From Mycolicibacter minnesotensis (lineage in GTDB: Bacteria > Actinomycetota > Actinomycetes > Mycobacteriales > Mycobacteriaceae), in the NCBI RefSeq assembly GCF_010731755.1, contig NZ_AP022589.1, forward strand, positions 744,001-808,000: a stretch of 64,000 bases of DNA. The letters are read 5' to 3'. The position numbers and the translations under genes were made by a program. Positions 18,958 to 27,430 of the stretch are shown here, in pieces. Every line of letters starts with the position of its first letter. Position 1 is the stretch's first letter. The notes below the pieces were generated by a model, which saw nothing but the letters and a program-made list of their open reading frames with translations, did no database searches and was not told the origin of the DNA.

Positions 18958-21053
18958 CGAGCCGCCTCCTGCGCTTGGATCGCGGTGATGGCCACGGTGT
19001 AGACGATGTCGTCGACCAGGGCTCCCCGGGACAGGTCGTTGACGGGTTTGGCGAGGCCCTGCAGTACCGGGCCGATCGCGACCGCGCCGGCGCTGCGCTG
19101 TACCGCCTTGTAGGTGTTGTTGCCGGTGTTGAGATCGGGAAACACCAGTACGGTGGCGCGCCCGGCGACCTTCGACTCCGGCATCTTGACCGCGGCGACT
19201 CCCTCGTCGACCGCTGCGTCGTACTGGATCGGTCCGTCGGCGAGCAGGTCGGGGCGCCGCTCGTGCACCAACTGCGTTGCGGCCCGGACTTTGTCCACAC
19301 CGGCACCCGACCCGGACTCACCGGTGGAATAGGACAGCAGCGCCACCCTGGGTTCAATGCCGAACGCGGCCGCGGTGGCGGCCGAGGAGATGGCAATGTC
19401 GGCGAGTTGCTCCACGGTGGGATCCGGTACCACCGCACAGTCTCCGTAGGCCAGCACCCGATCCGACAGGCACATCAGGAAGACACTCGACACCGTTGAT
19501 ACCCCGGGTGCGGTCCGGATGATCTCGAAAGCTGGTCTGATCGTGTGGGCCGTGGTGTGCGCGGCACCCGACACCATGCCGTCGGCGATCCCCAGGTGCA
19601 CCATCATGGTGCCGAAATAGGAGATGTCGCGCATGATCTCGCTGGCACGCTCTTCGGTCATGCCCCGGTGCGCACGCAGCCGGGTGTATTCGGCGGCGAA
19701 TCGTGCTTGCAGTTCGCTGCTCGCGGGGTCGATCACCCGTGCCGAGTCCAGGTCCACGCCCAGTTCGGCGCCGCGTCTGCGCACCGCGCCTTCCACGCCC
19801 AGCAGGGTCAGGTCGACAATGCCGCGAGACAGTAATCGTCCTGCTGCCAACAAGATTCGATCATCGCTTCCTTCCGGAAGTACGATATGACGGCGGTCGC
19901 GCCGGGCTCGTTCCAACAGCCGGTACTCGAACATCTGCGGGGTGACGACGGTCGACTGCGGAACCCGGAGCCGTTCGGCCAGTTCGACGCCGTCGACGTG
20001 AGCCGCCATCAGTGCCAGTGCGGTGTCGATCTTGCGCAGCGCATCGACGGTGATCTTCGATCCGGTATTGGACACCATTTCGGCGGTGTCGTAGGTGCGG
20101 TGGCTGGTGGCGATCAACGGCAGCGTGGGCCGCAGACCCTTGACCAATTTGTCGATGGCCGGGTGCGGCAACAGGCCGCCGTTGAGGATCATCCCGGCGA
20201 GCGAGGGAAATCCCTGCGCTTCATGGGCGTTCACCAGTGCCAGCAGCACATCGGAGCGGTCGGCGGGCACGATCACCACTTGACCTTCGATCAGCCGGTC
20301 AAGAATGTTCTCAGCGGTCATGCCGCCGACCATGACGCCGAGAACTTCGCGTCGCAGTAACTCCGGGTCGCCGCTGTAGACGGTGCCGCCCAGTGCGGCG
20401 CAGAGTTCACCCATCGTCGGAGCCGACAGCAGGGCGACCTCGGGCACTGCGAAGGTCGGGATGTCGGCGCCGGCCAAACTCACCGAGATGGCACTGGTGA
20501 TCTCGGCCAGCCGGTCCGGGTCACAACGGTTGGCGATCACCGCAGCTGTGTGTGCATGCACCGCGGCCACTTCGGCCAGGCATCGATCGGTGATCTCGGC
20601 GATCGCCTGTGGGTCGCGCTGGTGTCCGTTGACGGCGAGCACCAGGGGCGCCCCCAGGTTCACCGCGATGCGCGCATTGAAGCTCAGCTCGCTGGGGTTG
20701 ACGATGTCGGTGTAGTCGCTGCCGACCACCAGTACGGTGTCGCAACACCGGGCTACTTCGTGGAACTGCGCGACGATCTCACTGAGCGCGGCGTCCCGGT
20801 CGGCGTAGACCTGCTGGTAGGTGACGCCGCGGCAGGCGTCGTGGTGGTCGACGGTGGCGGTGGCATGCGCAAGCAGCAACTCAAGCAGCTCGTCGGGTTC
20901 GTCCAGCGATCGCACGACCGGACGGAACACACCCACGCGTGCCGATGAGGCGGCCAGCTGGTTAAGCAGGCCCAATGCCAGGACGGACTTGCCGGTGCCG
21001 CCCTCGGCGGCGGCGAGGTAGATGCTCGAGGCGCCCGCGTTGCCGTCTGACAT
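18954..21053 (-). CDS. pta: Phosphate acetyltransferase
   Basis: A 699-residue long-form Pta that interconverts acetyl-CoA and acetyl phosphate. The N-terminal P-loop-like domain (AEGGTGKS near residue 16) and central DRTGG-type domain are regulatory. The C-terminal catalytic domain carries the [10 protein letters not shown] and YSTGESGSG segments. M. tuberculosis Pta (690) has the same layout. I chose ATG 21053 rather than the upstream in-frame start, because the preceding aminotransferase stop lies at 21058. First gene of the four-gene overlapping set. Confidence 0.93.
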   Translation of the reverse strand: MSDGNAGASSIYLAAAEGGTGKSVLALGLLNQLAASSARVGVFRPVVRSLDEPDELLELLLAHATATVDHHDACRGVTYQQVYADRDAALSEIVAQFHEVARCCDTVLVVGSDYTDIVNPSELSFNARIAVNLGAPLVLAVNGHQRDPQAIAEITDRCLAEVAAVHAHTAAVIANRCDPDRLAEITSAISVSLAGADIPTFAVPEVALLSAPTMGELCAALGGTVYSGDPELLRREVLGVMVGGMTAENILDRLIEGQVVIVPADRSDVLLALVNAHEAQGFPSLAGMILNGGLLPHPAIDKLVKGLRPTLPLIATSHRTYDTAEMVSNTGSKITVDALRKIDTALALMAAHVDGVELAERLRVPQSTVVTPQMFEYRLLERARRDRRHIVLPEGSDDRILLAAGRLLSRGIVDLTLLGVEGAVRRRGAELGVDLDSARVIDPASSELQARFAAEYTRLRAHRGMTEERASEIMRDISYFGTMMVHLGIADGMVSGAAHTTAHTIRPAFEIIRTAPGVSTVSSVFLMCLSDRVLAYGDCAVVPDPTVEQLADIAISSAATAAAFGIEPRVALLSYSTGESGSGAGVDKVRAATQLVHERRPDLLADGPIQYDAAVDEGVAAVKMPESKVAGRATVLVFPDLNTGNNTYKAVQRSAGAVAIGPVLQGLAKPVNDLSRGALVDDIVYTVAITAIQAQEAAR

Positions 21054-21057
21054 CGGT

Positions 21058-22191
21058 TCAGGCCACGGCGATCCGGTCAAGCGCCGCAGTCAGTCGCGCC
21101 ACCGTTCCCTCGACGTCAGCGAGCTTGTCCAGCCCGAACAGACCCAACCGGAACGTACTGAACGCCGCCGGCTCATCGCATTGCAGAGGCACTCCCGCGG
21201 CGGTCTGAAGTCCCTGGGCCACAAACTTCTTCCCACTACGAATGTCTGGGTCCGTGGTGTAGCTCACCACCACGCCGGGGGCCTCGAAACCGGGTGCTGC
21301 CACACTCGGGAAGCCCCGTTCAGCCAGCAGTGCCCGCACCTTGCGGCCCAGGGTGAACTGTTGTTCGCGAACCACATCGAAACCGAGTTCTCGGGTCTCG
21401 GCCATGGCGTCGCGCAGGCTGCGGATCACTCCGGTCGGCATGGTCGCGTGGTAGGCATAGCCGCCGTTCTCGTAGCTGGCCATGATGTCGCGCCACTTCT
21501 TCAGATCCAACGCGAAGCTGGTGCTCTGGGTGCGTTCCATGACCTCCACGGCGCGGCGGGACAAGCAGACCATCGCGCAGCCCGGTTCAGAGCTCCAGCC
21601 CTTCTGCGGTGCGGTGACCAACACGTCCACGCCTAGCGCCGCCATGTCCGACCAGACGACTCCCGAGGCGATGCAGTCCAAGACGAACAGGCCGCCCACC
21701 GCCGTTGTCGCCGCGCCGACGCGTGCCAAGTAGTCGTCGGGAAGCAGTATTCCGCTGGAGGTTTCGACGTGGGGCACACACACCACGGCCGGCCGGACCC
21801 GGGCGATGGCCTCCTCCACCTCGTCGACGGGTGCAGGGGCCCAGGGCGCCTGGTCGCCGTCGCCCGTCGGGCCTGCCTTGAGCACGGTGGTGCGGTCGGT
21901 GATGCGCCCAGTCTCCAGAATCTGGCTCCACCGGTAGCTGAAGAACCCGTTCCGCAGGACAAGCACCTCGGCGTCGGTGGCGAACTGTCGCGCAACCGCC
22001 TCCATGCCGCACGTCCCGTTGCCGGGCACCAGGACCGCTGCGTCGGCGTGGTACACCTCGCACAGCATGGCCGAGACATCGTTCATGACGGTCTGGAAGC
22101 AGGTGGACATGTGATTGAGCGCCCGGTCGGTGTAGACGACGGAGTACTCCAATAAGCCGTCGGGGTCGACCCCGGGCCGTAGTCCTGCCAT
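21058..22191 (-). CDS. Class V aminotransferase (alanine-glyoxylate/serine-pyruvate type)
   Basis: A 377-residue PLP enzyme of fold type I. The cofactor lysine lies in TAPQKGW, preceded by the aspartate strand LFVLDCIAS, and the phosphate loop is GNGTCGMEA. The family includes alanine-glyoxylate, serine-pyruvate and 2-aminoethylphosphonate aminotransferases; the true substrates cannot be told from sequence alone. ATG 22191 was preferred to the adjacent TTG because AGGAG stands eight bases before it. It ends five bases before the pta start and may be co-transcribed, perhaps feeding pyruvate or glyoxylate metabolism. Confidence 0.82.
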   Translation of the reverse strand: MAGLRPGVDPDGLLEYSVVYTDRALNHMSTCFQTVMNDVSAMLCEVYHADAAVLVPGNGTCGMEAVARQFATDAEVLVLRNGFFSYRWSQILETGRITDRTTVLKAGPTGDGDQAPWAPAPVDEVEEAIARVRPAVVCVPHVETSSGILLPDDYLARVGAATTAVGGLFVLDCIASGVVWSDMAALGVDVLVTAPQKGWSSEPGCAMVCLSRRAVEVMERTQSTSFALDLKKWRDIMASYENGGYAYHATMPTGVIRSLRDAMAETRELGFDVVREQQFTLGRKVRALLAERGFPSVAAPGFEAPGVVVSYTTDPDIRSGKKFVAQGLQTAAGVPLQCDEPAAFSTFRLGLFGLDKLADVEGTVARLTAALDRIAVA

Positions 22192-22256
22192 CAAGCCTCT
22201 CCTAGGTCGGACGGGCAGCGCCGATTGCCAATCTTAGGGCTGCGGGGGTTCGGGGT

Positions 22257-22424
22257 TCACCGATGCGCGTGACCGATCTCAACCGATCTGGACATCGGAA
22301 ATGTTGCGACCACCCAGGCCGAGCACAGCGTGGTGCCGTGGTCGAATTGGGCGCCGGAGAGCCCTTCGACGGTGTCGACGAACGCATGCCGGGCCGTACG
22401 AACGGGTTCGTGTCGCGTGCTCAT
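22257..22424 (-). pseudogene. Truncated remnant of a maleylpyruvate-isomerase/DinB-like protein
   Basis: The frame gives 55 residues, including RHAFVDTVEGL...FDHGTTLCSAW. This strongly resembles the first helices of the mycothiol-dependent maleylpyruvate isomerase N-terminal family, where 'TLC-x-x-W' is normally followed by 'DVLAHL'. Here the match stops just after the Trp and the frame ends soon after, so about three quarters of the gene is gone. It fills most of the 240-base gap between the aminotransferase and fadE25. A real short protein is possible but less likely. Confidence 0.45.
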
Positions 22425-22434
22425 CGCCCCGGCG

Positions 22435-23604
22435 TCAGCGCAGGAGGTGCCGGCTCATCACGACACGCTGAATCTGGTTGGTGCCCTCATAGATCTGGGT
22501 GATCTTGGCGTCACGCATCATCCGCTCCACCGGGAAATCAGTGGTGTAGCCAGCCCCGCCGAACAATTGCACCGCGTCAGTGGTGACCTCCATGGCGACA
22601 TCGGAGGCGAAACACTTCGACGCTGCGGAGATGAACCCCAGCCCGGTCTCACCACGCTCGGCACGAGCCGCCGCCGAATACACCATCAACCGGGCGGCCT
22701 CCAGCTTCATCGCCATGTCGGCCAACATGAACTGCACGCCCTGGAACGTGCTGATGTTCTTGCCGAACTGCTTGCGATCCTTGGTGTAGGCGATCGCCGC
22801 GTCCAGCGCCCCCTGAGCGATACCGACGGCCTGCGCACCGATCGTCGGACGGGTGTGGTCCAGCGTCCGCAACGCGGTCTTGAAGCCGGTGCCCGGCTCG
22901 CCGATGATCCGGTCACCGGGAATCCGGCAGTTCTCGAAGTACAACTCCGTCGTCGGTGACCCCTTGATACCGAGCTTGTGCTCTTTGGGACCGATGGTGA
23001 AGCCCTCGTCGTCGATGTGCACCATGAACGCCGAGATGCCGTTGGCATCCAGGTCCGGGTCGGTCACCGCCATCACCGTGTACCAACTGGACTTACCACC
23101 GTTGGTGATCCAGCACTTGGAGCCGTTGAGAATCCAGTCATCACCGTCGGCTTTGGCGCGGGTGCGCATCGCCGCGGCGTCACTGCCGGCCTCGCGCTCG
23201 CTCAACGCATACGACGCCATCACCTCGCCCGACGCAAGCCCGGGCAGCACCTGAGCCTTGAGCTCTTCAGACCCCGACAGGATCAATCCCATGGTGCCGA
23301 GTTTGTTCACCGCCGGGATCAGCGAGGAAGAGGCACAGACTCGGGCCACCTCCTCGATCACGATGCAGGCCGCCACCGAGTCTGCACCCTGGCCGCCGTA
23401 CGCCTCAGGCACATGCACCGCGTTGAAACCGGAGGCGTTCAGCGCCGCCAAGGCCTCGTCGGGGAACCGGGCCTGCTCGTCGACCTCCTTGGCGTGAGGA
23501 GCGATCTCCTTCTCCGCCAGCGCCCGGATGGCCGCACGCAATTCATCGTGCTCCTCGGGGAGCTTGAACAGGTCAAACGATGGATCTCCGGCCCACCCAG
23601 CCAT
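22435..23604 (-). CDS. fadE25: Acyl-CoA dehydrogenase
   Basis: A 389-residue flavoenzyme, the same length as FadE25 (Rv3274c) and in the same neighbourhood. It dehydrogenates acyl-CoA in the first step of beta-oxidation, passing electrons to electron-transfer flavoprotein. Family signatures are YALSEREAGSDAAAM near residue 135 and, toward the C-terminus, QLFGGAGYTTDFPVERMMRDAKI with IYEGTNQIQR (shown split). All blocks of the family are present with no truncation. Substrate chain length is unknown. It precedes purE by 14 bases in the opposite order of transcription. Confidence 0.92.
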   Translation of the reverse strand: MAGWAGDPSFDLFKLPEEHDELRAAIRALAEKEIAPHAKEVDEQARFPDEALAALNASGFNAVHVPEAYGGQGADSVAACIVIEEVARVCASSSLIPAVNKLGTMGLILSGSEELKAQVLPGLASGEVMASYALSEREAGSDAAAMRTRAKADGDDWILNGSKCWITNGGKSSWYTVMAVTDPDLDANGISAFMVHIDDEGFTIGPKEHKLGIKGSPTTELYFENCRIPGDRIIGEPGTGFKTALRTLDHTRPTIGAQAVGIAQGALDAAIAYTKDRKQFGKNISTFQGVQFMLADMAMKLEAARLMVYSAAARAERGETGLGFISAASKCFASDVAMEVTTDAVQLFGGAGYTTDFPVERMMRDAKITQIYEGTNQIQRVVMSRHLLR

Positions 23605-23618
23605 GACAGCCTCCTAAG

Positions 23619-24134
23619 CTACTCGCCGGTAACTTTACCTTGAAGCATCGCGTCCTTCGCAAGCACGCTCTCGGCCAGTTGCTCTTGAAAGGCCACCATG
23701 CGGGTGCGCAGCGCAACGTCGGCCGACCCCAGAATGCGCACCGCCAGCAAACCAGCGTTGCGCGCGCCGCCGATAGAGACGGTGGCTACCGGAACTCCAG
23801 CCGGCATCTGCACGATCGACAGCAAAGAATCCAGGCCGTCCAACCGGGCGAGCGGGACCGGCACACCGATCACCGGTAGCGGTGTGGCCGAAGCCACCAT
23901 CCCGGGCAGATGCGCGGCGCCGCCCGCCCCGGCGATGATCACCTCGATGCCGCGGCCGCCGGCGTCGCGCGCGTAGTCGAACATGCGCTGCGGAGTGCGG
24001 TGCGCTGAGACCACTCCGACTTCGAAGGGGACGTCGAACTCGGCCAGCGCCATGGCCGCGTCCTCCATCACCGACCAGTCGCTGTCACTGCCCATGACGA
24101 CGCCGACCCGGGGACCGGGCCTGTGTTCACTCAT
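23619..24134 (-). CDS. purE: N5-carboxyaminoimidazole ribonucleotide mutase
   Basis: A 171-residue class I PurE that moves the carboxyl group of N5-CAIR to give CAIR in purine synthesis. Diagnostic segments are GSDSDWSVM (substrate phosphate), VSAHRTP (catalytic His) and [14 protein letters not shown] 24134 lies inside the end of purK (eight-base overlap) and gives [16 protein letters not shown]; a longer frame has no family similarity. The overlap couples PurK and PurE, whose unstable intermediate is passed from one to the other. Confidence 0.95.
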   Translation of the reverse strand: MSEHRPGPRVGVVMGSDSDWSVMEDAAMALAEFDVPFEVGVVSAHRTPQRMFDYARDAGGRGIEVIIAGAGGAAHLPGMVASATPLPVIGVPVPLARLDGLDSLLSIVQMPAGVPVATVSIGGARNAGLLAVRILGSADVALRTRMVAFQEQLAESVLAKDAMLQGKVTGE

Positions 24135-25350
24135 GCGGATCCCATCCATCGCTCCATTCCCCATGCGACAACCAGTGTGCCGCGCTTTCGGCCCGCTCGC
24201 GCAGCTTCGCGACGTCCGTCGCTTCGGCCCCGAGCAGGTTGATGTGGCCGATCTTGCGGCCCGGCCGTTCACCTTTGCCGTAGAGGTGAACCCGGGCATC
24301 GGGATACCGCGCGAACAGGTGGTGCAACCGCTCGTCCATCGTCATTGTCGGGGCTGCCGCAGCGCCGAGGACGTTGGCCATCACGGTCACCGCCGCCACC
24401 GGCGTGGTGGCGCCGAGCGGATAGTCCAGCACCGCACGAAGATGCTGTTCGAACTGGCTGGTGGCCGCACCGTCCATGGTCCAGTGCCCCGAGTTGTGCG
24501 GCCGCATAGCCAACTCGTTGACCAGCAACTCTCCGTCGACGGTTTCGAAGAGCTCGACCGCCAGCACTCCGACCACGCCCAACTCGTCGGCCAGGTTCAG
24601 CGCCAACCGTTGCGCTGCCACAGCAGCTTCGTCGGAAAGATCGGGCGCCGGCGCGATCACGGTCACACAGATTCCGTCTTCCTGGACAGTCTCGACCACC
24701 GGCCACGCCGCGCCTTGACCAAACGGCGATCGGGCGACCAGCGCCGAAAGCTCCCGGCGCATCACCACCCGCTCTTCGGCCATCACCGCCACCCCGGCGG
24801 CCCGATAGTCCTCCACAGCGGCGCGGGCCGCCGTGATGTCGTCGACGAGCGACACCCCCCGCCCGTCGTAGCCGCCGCGGACCGCCTTGACCACCATGGG
24901 GCCGCCGGTCAACGCCGCGAAATCCTCGAGATCCTGCGGCGTCTCGATCGCGGCGAATCGCGGCACCGGCGCTCCCAGCTCCGCCAACTTGCGGCGCATC
25001 ACCAACTTGTCCTGCGCGTGCAGCAGTGCAGCGGGCGGAGGTGCGACGTTGATGCCCTCGGCGATCAGCTGGTCCAGCAGTTCGCCCGGGACGTGCTCGT
25101 GGTCGAAGGTGAGCACGGTGGCCCCGGCCGCGGCCCGGCGCAGGTCGTCGAGGTTGGTGTGCGAGCCCAGCACGACGTCCGGGGTGACCTGGGCAGCCGG
25201 CTCGTCCGCCGCCGCGGCCAGCACCCGCAGCCGCTGTCCCAGCGCGATCGCCGCCTGATGGGTCATTCGAGCCAGCTGGCCGCCACCCACCATGGCGACC
25301 AAGGGTGTACGCCCATCGGCAGGCGAGGTAGAGGTTGGGGGGGTCGGCAC
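24127..25350 (-). CDS. purK: N5-carboxyaminoimidazole ribonucleotide synthase
   Basis: An ATP-grasp ligase of about 407 residues that uses ATP and bicarbonate to carboxylate AIR. Features are [15 protein letters not shown] at the start of the first domain, the glycine-rich loop GGYDGRG and the metal site [16 protein letters not shown]. The frame is open upstream to 25455, but that would collide with the divergent GtrA gene. GTG 25350 is my choice; GATATT at 25360-25355 lies just before it and may be the -10 element, so the true start could be a few codons further in. Confidence 0.9.
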   Translation of the reverse strand: MPTPPTSTSPADGRTPLVAMVGGGQLARMTHQAAIALGQRLRVLAAAADEPAAQVTPDVVLGSHTNLDDLRRAAAGATVLTFDHEHVPGELLDQLIAEGINVAPPPAALLHAQDKLVMRRKLAELGAPVPRFAAIETPQDLEDFAALTGGPMVVKAVRGGYDGRGVSLVDDITAARAAVEDYRAAGVAVMAEERVVMRRELSALVARSPFGQGAAWPVVETVQEDGICVTVIAPAPDLSDEAAVAAQRLALNLADELGVVGVLAVELFETVDGELLVNELAMRPHNSGHWTMDGAATSQFEQHLRAVLDYPLGATTPVAAVTVMANVLGAAAAPTMTMDERLHHLFARYPDARVHLYGKGERPGRKIGHINLLGAEATDVAKLRERAESAAHWLSHGEWSDGWDPHE

Positions 25351-25421
25351 GGGCAATATCGTGTCACGCCGGCCCAACGGGGTCGCTACGCAGTCGTTAG
25401 GCACGCAAGGGCCTGAGTCCG

Positions 25422-25427
25422 TACACT
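25422..25427 (+). promoter_or_regulatory. -10 element for a leaderless GtrA mRNA
   Basis: TACACT ends eight bases before the GTG at 25436, so transcription is expected to begin at or next to the start codon. No ribosome site precedes that GTG. Leaderless messages are common in mycobacteria. Confidence 0.5.
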
Positions 25428-25435
25428 GGCAACTT

Positions 25436-26083
25436 GTGTCTTTTACCGACGCCACGATCGCCCGCCTACCGCGGGTGATCCGTCCGCTGGCCGAACGCCA
25501 TCATGAGCTGATCAAGTTCGCCATCGTCGGCGCGACCACCTTCGTCATCGACTCGGCGCTGTTCTACACGCTCAAGCTGACGATCCTGTCGCCCAAGCCC
25601 GTCACCGCCAAGGTCATCTCCGGGATCGTCGCGGTGATCGCCTCCTACATTCTCAACCGGGAGTGGAGCTTCAAGGCCCGTGGAGGCCGGGAGCGCCACC
25701 ACGAGGCGCTGCTGTTCTTCGGGGTCAGCGGTGTGGGCGTGCTGCTGTCGATGGCGCCGTTGTGGTTCTCCAGCTACGTGCTCGGGCTGCGCGTGCCCAT
25801 GGTGTCGTTGACCGTCGAGAACCTCTCGGACTTTGTCTCGGCCTACATCGTCGGCAACCTGCTGCAGATGGCGTTCCGCTTCTGGGCGTTCCGCCGCTGG
25901 GTCTTTCCCGACGAGTTCGCGCGCAGCACTGCCACCGCACTGGACGCAACGCTGGAGACCGGTGCGCTGGCCGAGGCCATCGAGGACGTCTTGGAGGGCG
26001 GCCCGGACACCGGCGTGGTGACTCTGCTCCGCCGCACACCGCACCCTCAACCGCGAGCGGACGGCCTGTCGAAGACTTCGTGA
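25436..26083 (+). CDS. GtrA-family membrane protein (Rv3277-like)
   Basis: About 215 residues with four membrane helices, matching the GtrA/PF04138 family. An AIVGATTFVIDSALFY first helix, an ILNREWSF motif between helices and a final GNLLQMAFRFWAFRRWVF (here one 18-residue stretch) are typical. Relatives help flip or deliver polyprenyl-linked sugars, such as the donors for arabinogalactan modification. The C-terminal tail is cytoplasmic and acidic. The GTG start was chosen because SFTDATIARLP follows and a -10 box sits just ahead. Its 3' end overlaps the convergent PH-domain gene by 37 bases. Confidence 0.82.
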   Translation: MSFTDATIARLPRVIRPLAERHHELIKFAIVGATTFVIDSALFYTLKLTILSPKPVTAKVISGIVAVIASYILNREWSFKARGGRERHHEALLFFGVSGVGVLLSMAPLWFSSYVLGLRVPMVSLTVENLSDFVSAYIVGNLLQMAFRFWAFRRWVFPDEFARSTATALDATLETGALAEAIEDVLEGGPDTGVVTLLRRTPHPQPRADGLSKTS

Positions 26084-26556
26084 TACAGCAGCGTGTGGAC
26101 CTGCTCCACCCGCGGGATGTCGTAGAACTCCAGTGGCTCCTGTGACGCCGACTCGATGATCAGCGTCCCAGTGCGCAGGATCCGATCGATTAACCCGTGG
26201 ACGAATTCCACACTGTTGATCCGGGACAGGGCGATGTCGAGCCCGCTGCGGGTCAACAAGCCGTGCCGAAACATCACCCGCCGGTCGGTGACGACGAAAT
26301 GCGTCGTGAGCCAGCTCAGGAACGGCCAGACCGATAGCCAGCCGACGACCACCAGCCAGATCACCCAGATCACGGCGAAGACGATGTTCTTGGCGGTCGG
26401 ATCCCAGGCCCGCGGGTTGACGAAGCCGCAGGCGAACGCGGCGAAGGCGGTGGCCAGCAACAGTGCCAGCACCGGCAGGATCAGGCGTTTGACATGCGAA
26501 TGCCGATGCAGCACCAGCTGCTCGTCGTCGGCCAGCACGTTCTCCGGGTAACCCAC
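26047..26556 (-). CDS. PH-like domain membrane protein (Rv3278c-like)
   Basis: A 169-residue protein with two membrane helices (about 24-46 and 59-82) followed by a bacterial PH (YdbS-like) domain. The domain carries THFVVTDRRVMFRHGLLTR, SRINSVEF and the strand GTLIIESAS, the usual pattern of bPH2 proteins. Such domains bind lipids or act as membrane scaffolds; the role is unknown. It lies nine bases upstream of the birA stop on the same strand and overlaps the GtrA gene tail-to-tail. Confidence 0.8.
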   Translation of the reverse strand: MGYPENVLADDEQLVLHRHSHVKRLILPVLALLLATAFAAFACGFVNPRAWDPTAKNIVFAVIWVIWLVVVGWLSVWPFLSWLTTHFVVTDRRVMFRHGLLTRSGLDIALSRINSVEFVHGLIDRILRTGTLIIESASQEPLEFYDIPRVEQVHTLLYHEVFDRPSARG

Positions 26557-26565
26557 GGCAGTCGC

Positions 26566-27366
26566 CTAGCCGTTGCGCCGCAGCCGAGTGACGTCACCGG
26601 CCGACACCGTGACCGTGGAGTCGCCGGTGTTGATGACCAGGCGGCCGGTGTCGTCGATAGCCTCGGCCAGCCCCAATACCTGGTGATCACCGGGGATGTC
26701 GGCGCGGACCTGTGCCCCCAGCGTGCAGCTGTGCCGCCGATAGTCCGACACCAACGCGTCGTCGGCCCCACCGGCCGCGCGCCACGCCGCGATCCGGTCC
26801 GCCAGGTGTCGCAGAACCGCGCCGGCCCAGATATTTCGGTCGATCACCGGGGAGCCGAGCATGGCCAAGGAGACGGCCGCCGGGTCCGGGGCCTCCTGCG
26901 CGGTCATGGTCACGTTGAGCCCGAGACCCACCACGATCCGCTGCTGCGGCGCGGCCACCTCGGCCAGGATGCCGGCCAGCTTGCCGTCGCCCGCCATGAC
27001 GTCATTGGGCCACTTCAAGCCGACCTCAATGCCCGAGACCTCGGCGATCGCGTCAGCGACGGCGACCCCGGTGGCCAATGTCAGCCAGCCCCAGCCCGCC
27101 GTCGGTACCGTGTCCGCGGCGACGCCCACGGACAACGCGAGCTGGCTGCGCACCGGGGCGCTCCAGTGGCGACCATGGCGCCCACGACCAGCTGTCTGAT
27201 GCTCCGCCAGCAGCACCGCGCCGTCGATGTCGTCGCCCTTCGCCGAGCGGGCCAACAAGTCGGCATTGGTGGAGCCGGTTTCGGCCACGACATCCACGGC
27301 ACGCCAGGCTGCGGGACCGATCAGCGCAGCGCGCAGTGCGGCGGCGTCCAGCGCGGGTCTGTCCAT
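26566..27366 (-). CDS. birA: Biotin-[acetyl-CoA-carboxylase] ligase
   Basis: A 266-residue BirA without the N-terminal repressor domain of the E. coli enzyme. It attaches biotin to AccA3, whose gene is about 7 kb away and whose target lysine is also in this window. The nucleotide/biotin loop GRGRHGR sits after AEHQTA, and KWPNDVM is the conserved catalytic segment. The ATG at 27366 gives MDRPALDAA; an earlier in-frame start reads through the promoter region. Divergent from the FdhF-like gene. Confidence 0.93.
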   Translation of the reverse strand: MDRPALDAAALRAALIGPAAWRAVDVVAETGSTNADLLARSAKGDDIDGAVLLAEHQTAGRGRHGRHWSAPVRSQLALSVGVAADTVPTAGWGWLTLATGVAVADAIAEVSGIEVGLKWPNDVMAGDGKLAGILAEVAAPQQRIVVGLGLNVTMTAQEAPDPAAVSLAMLGSPVIDRNIWAGAVLRHLADRIAAWRAAGGADDALVSDYRRHSCTLGAQVRADIPGDHQVLGLAEAIDDTGRLVINTGDSTVTVSAGDVTRLRRNG

Positions 27367-27430
27367 GGCGGTCAGCTTACGACCGGGCGGGGTTCCGTAG
27401 CGGCACCACACGTTCTAGGTTGGCATCATC

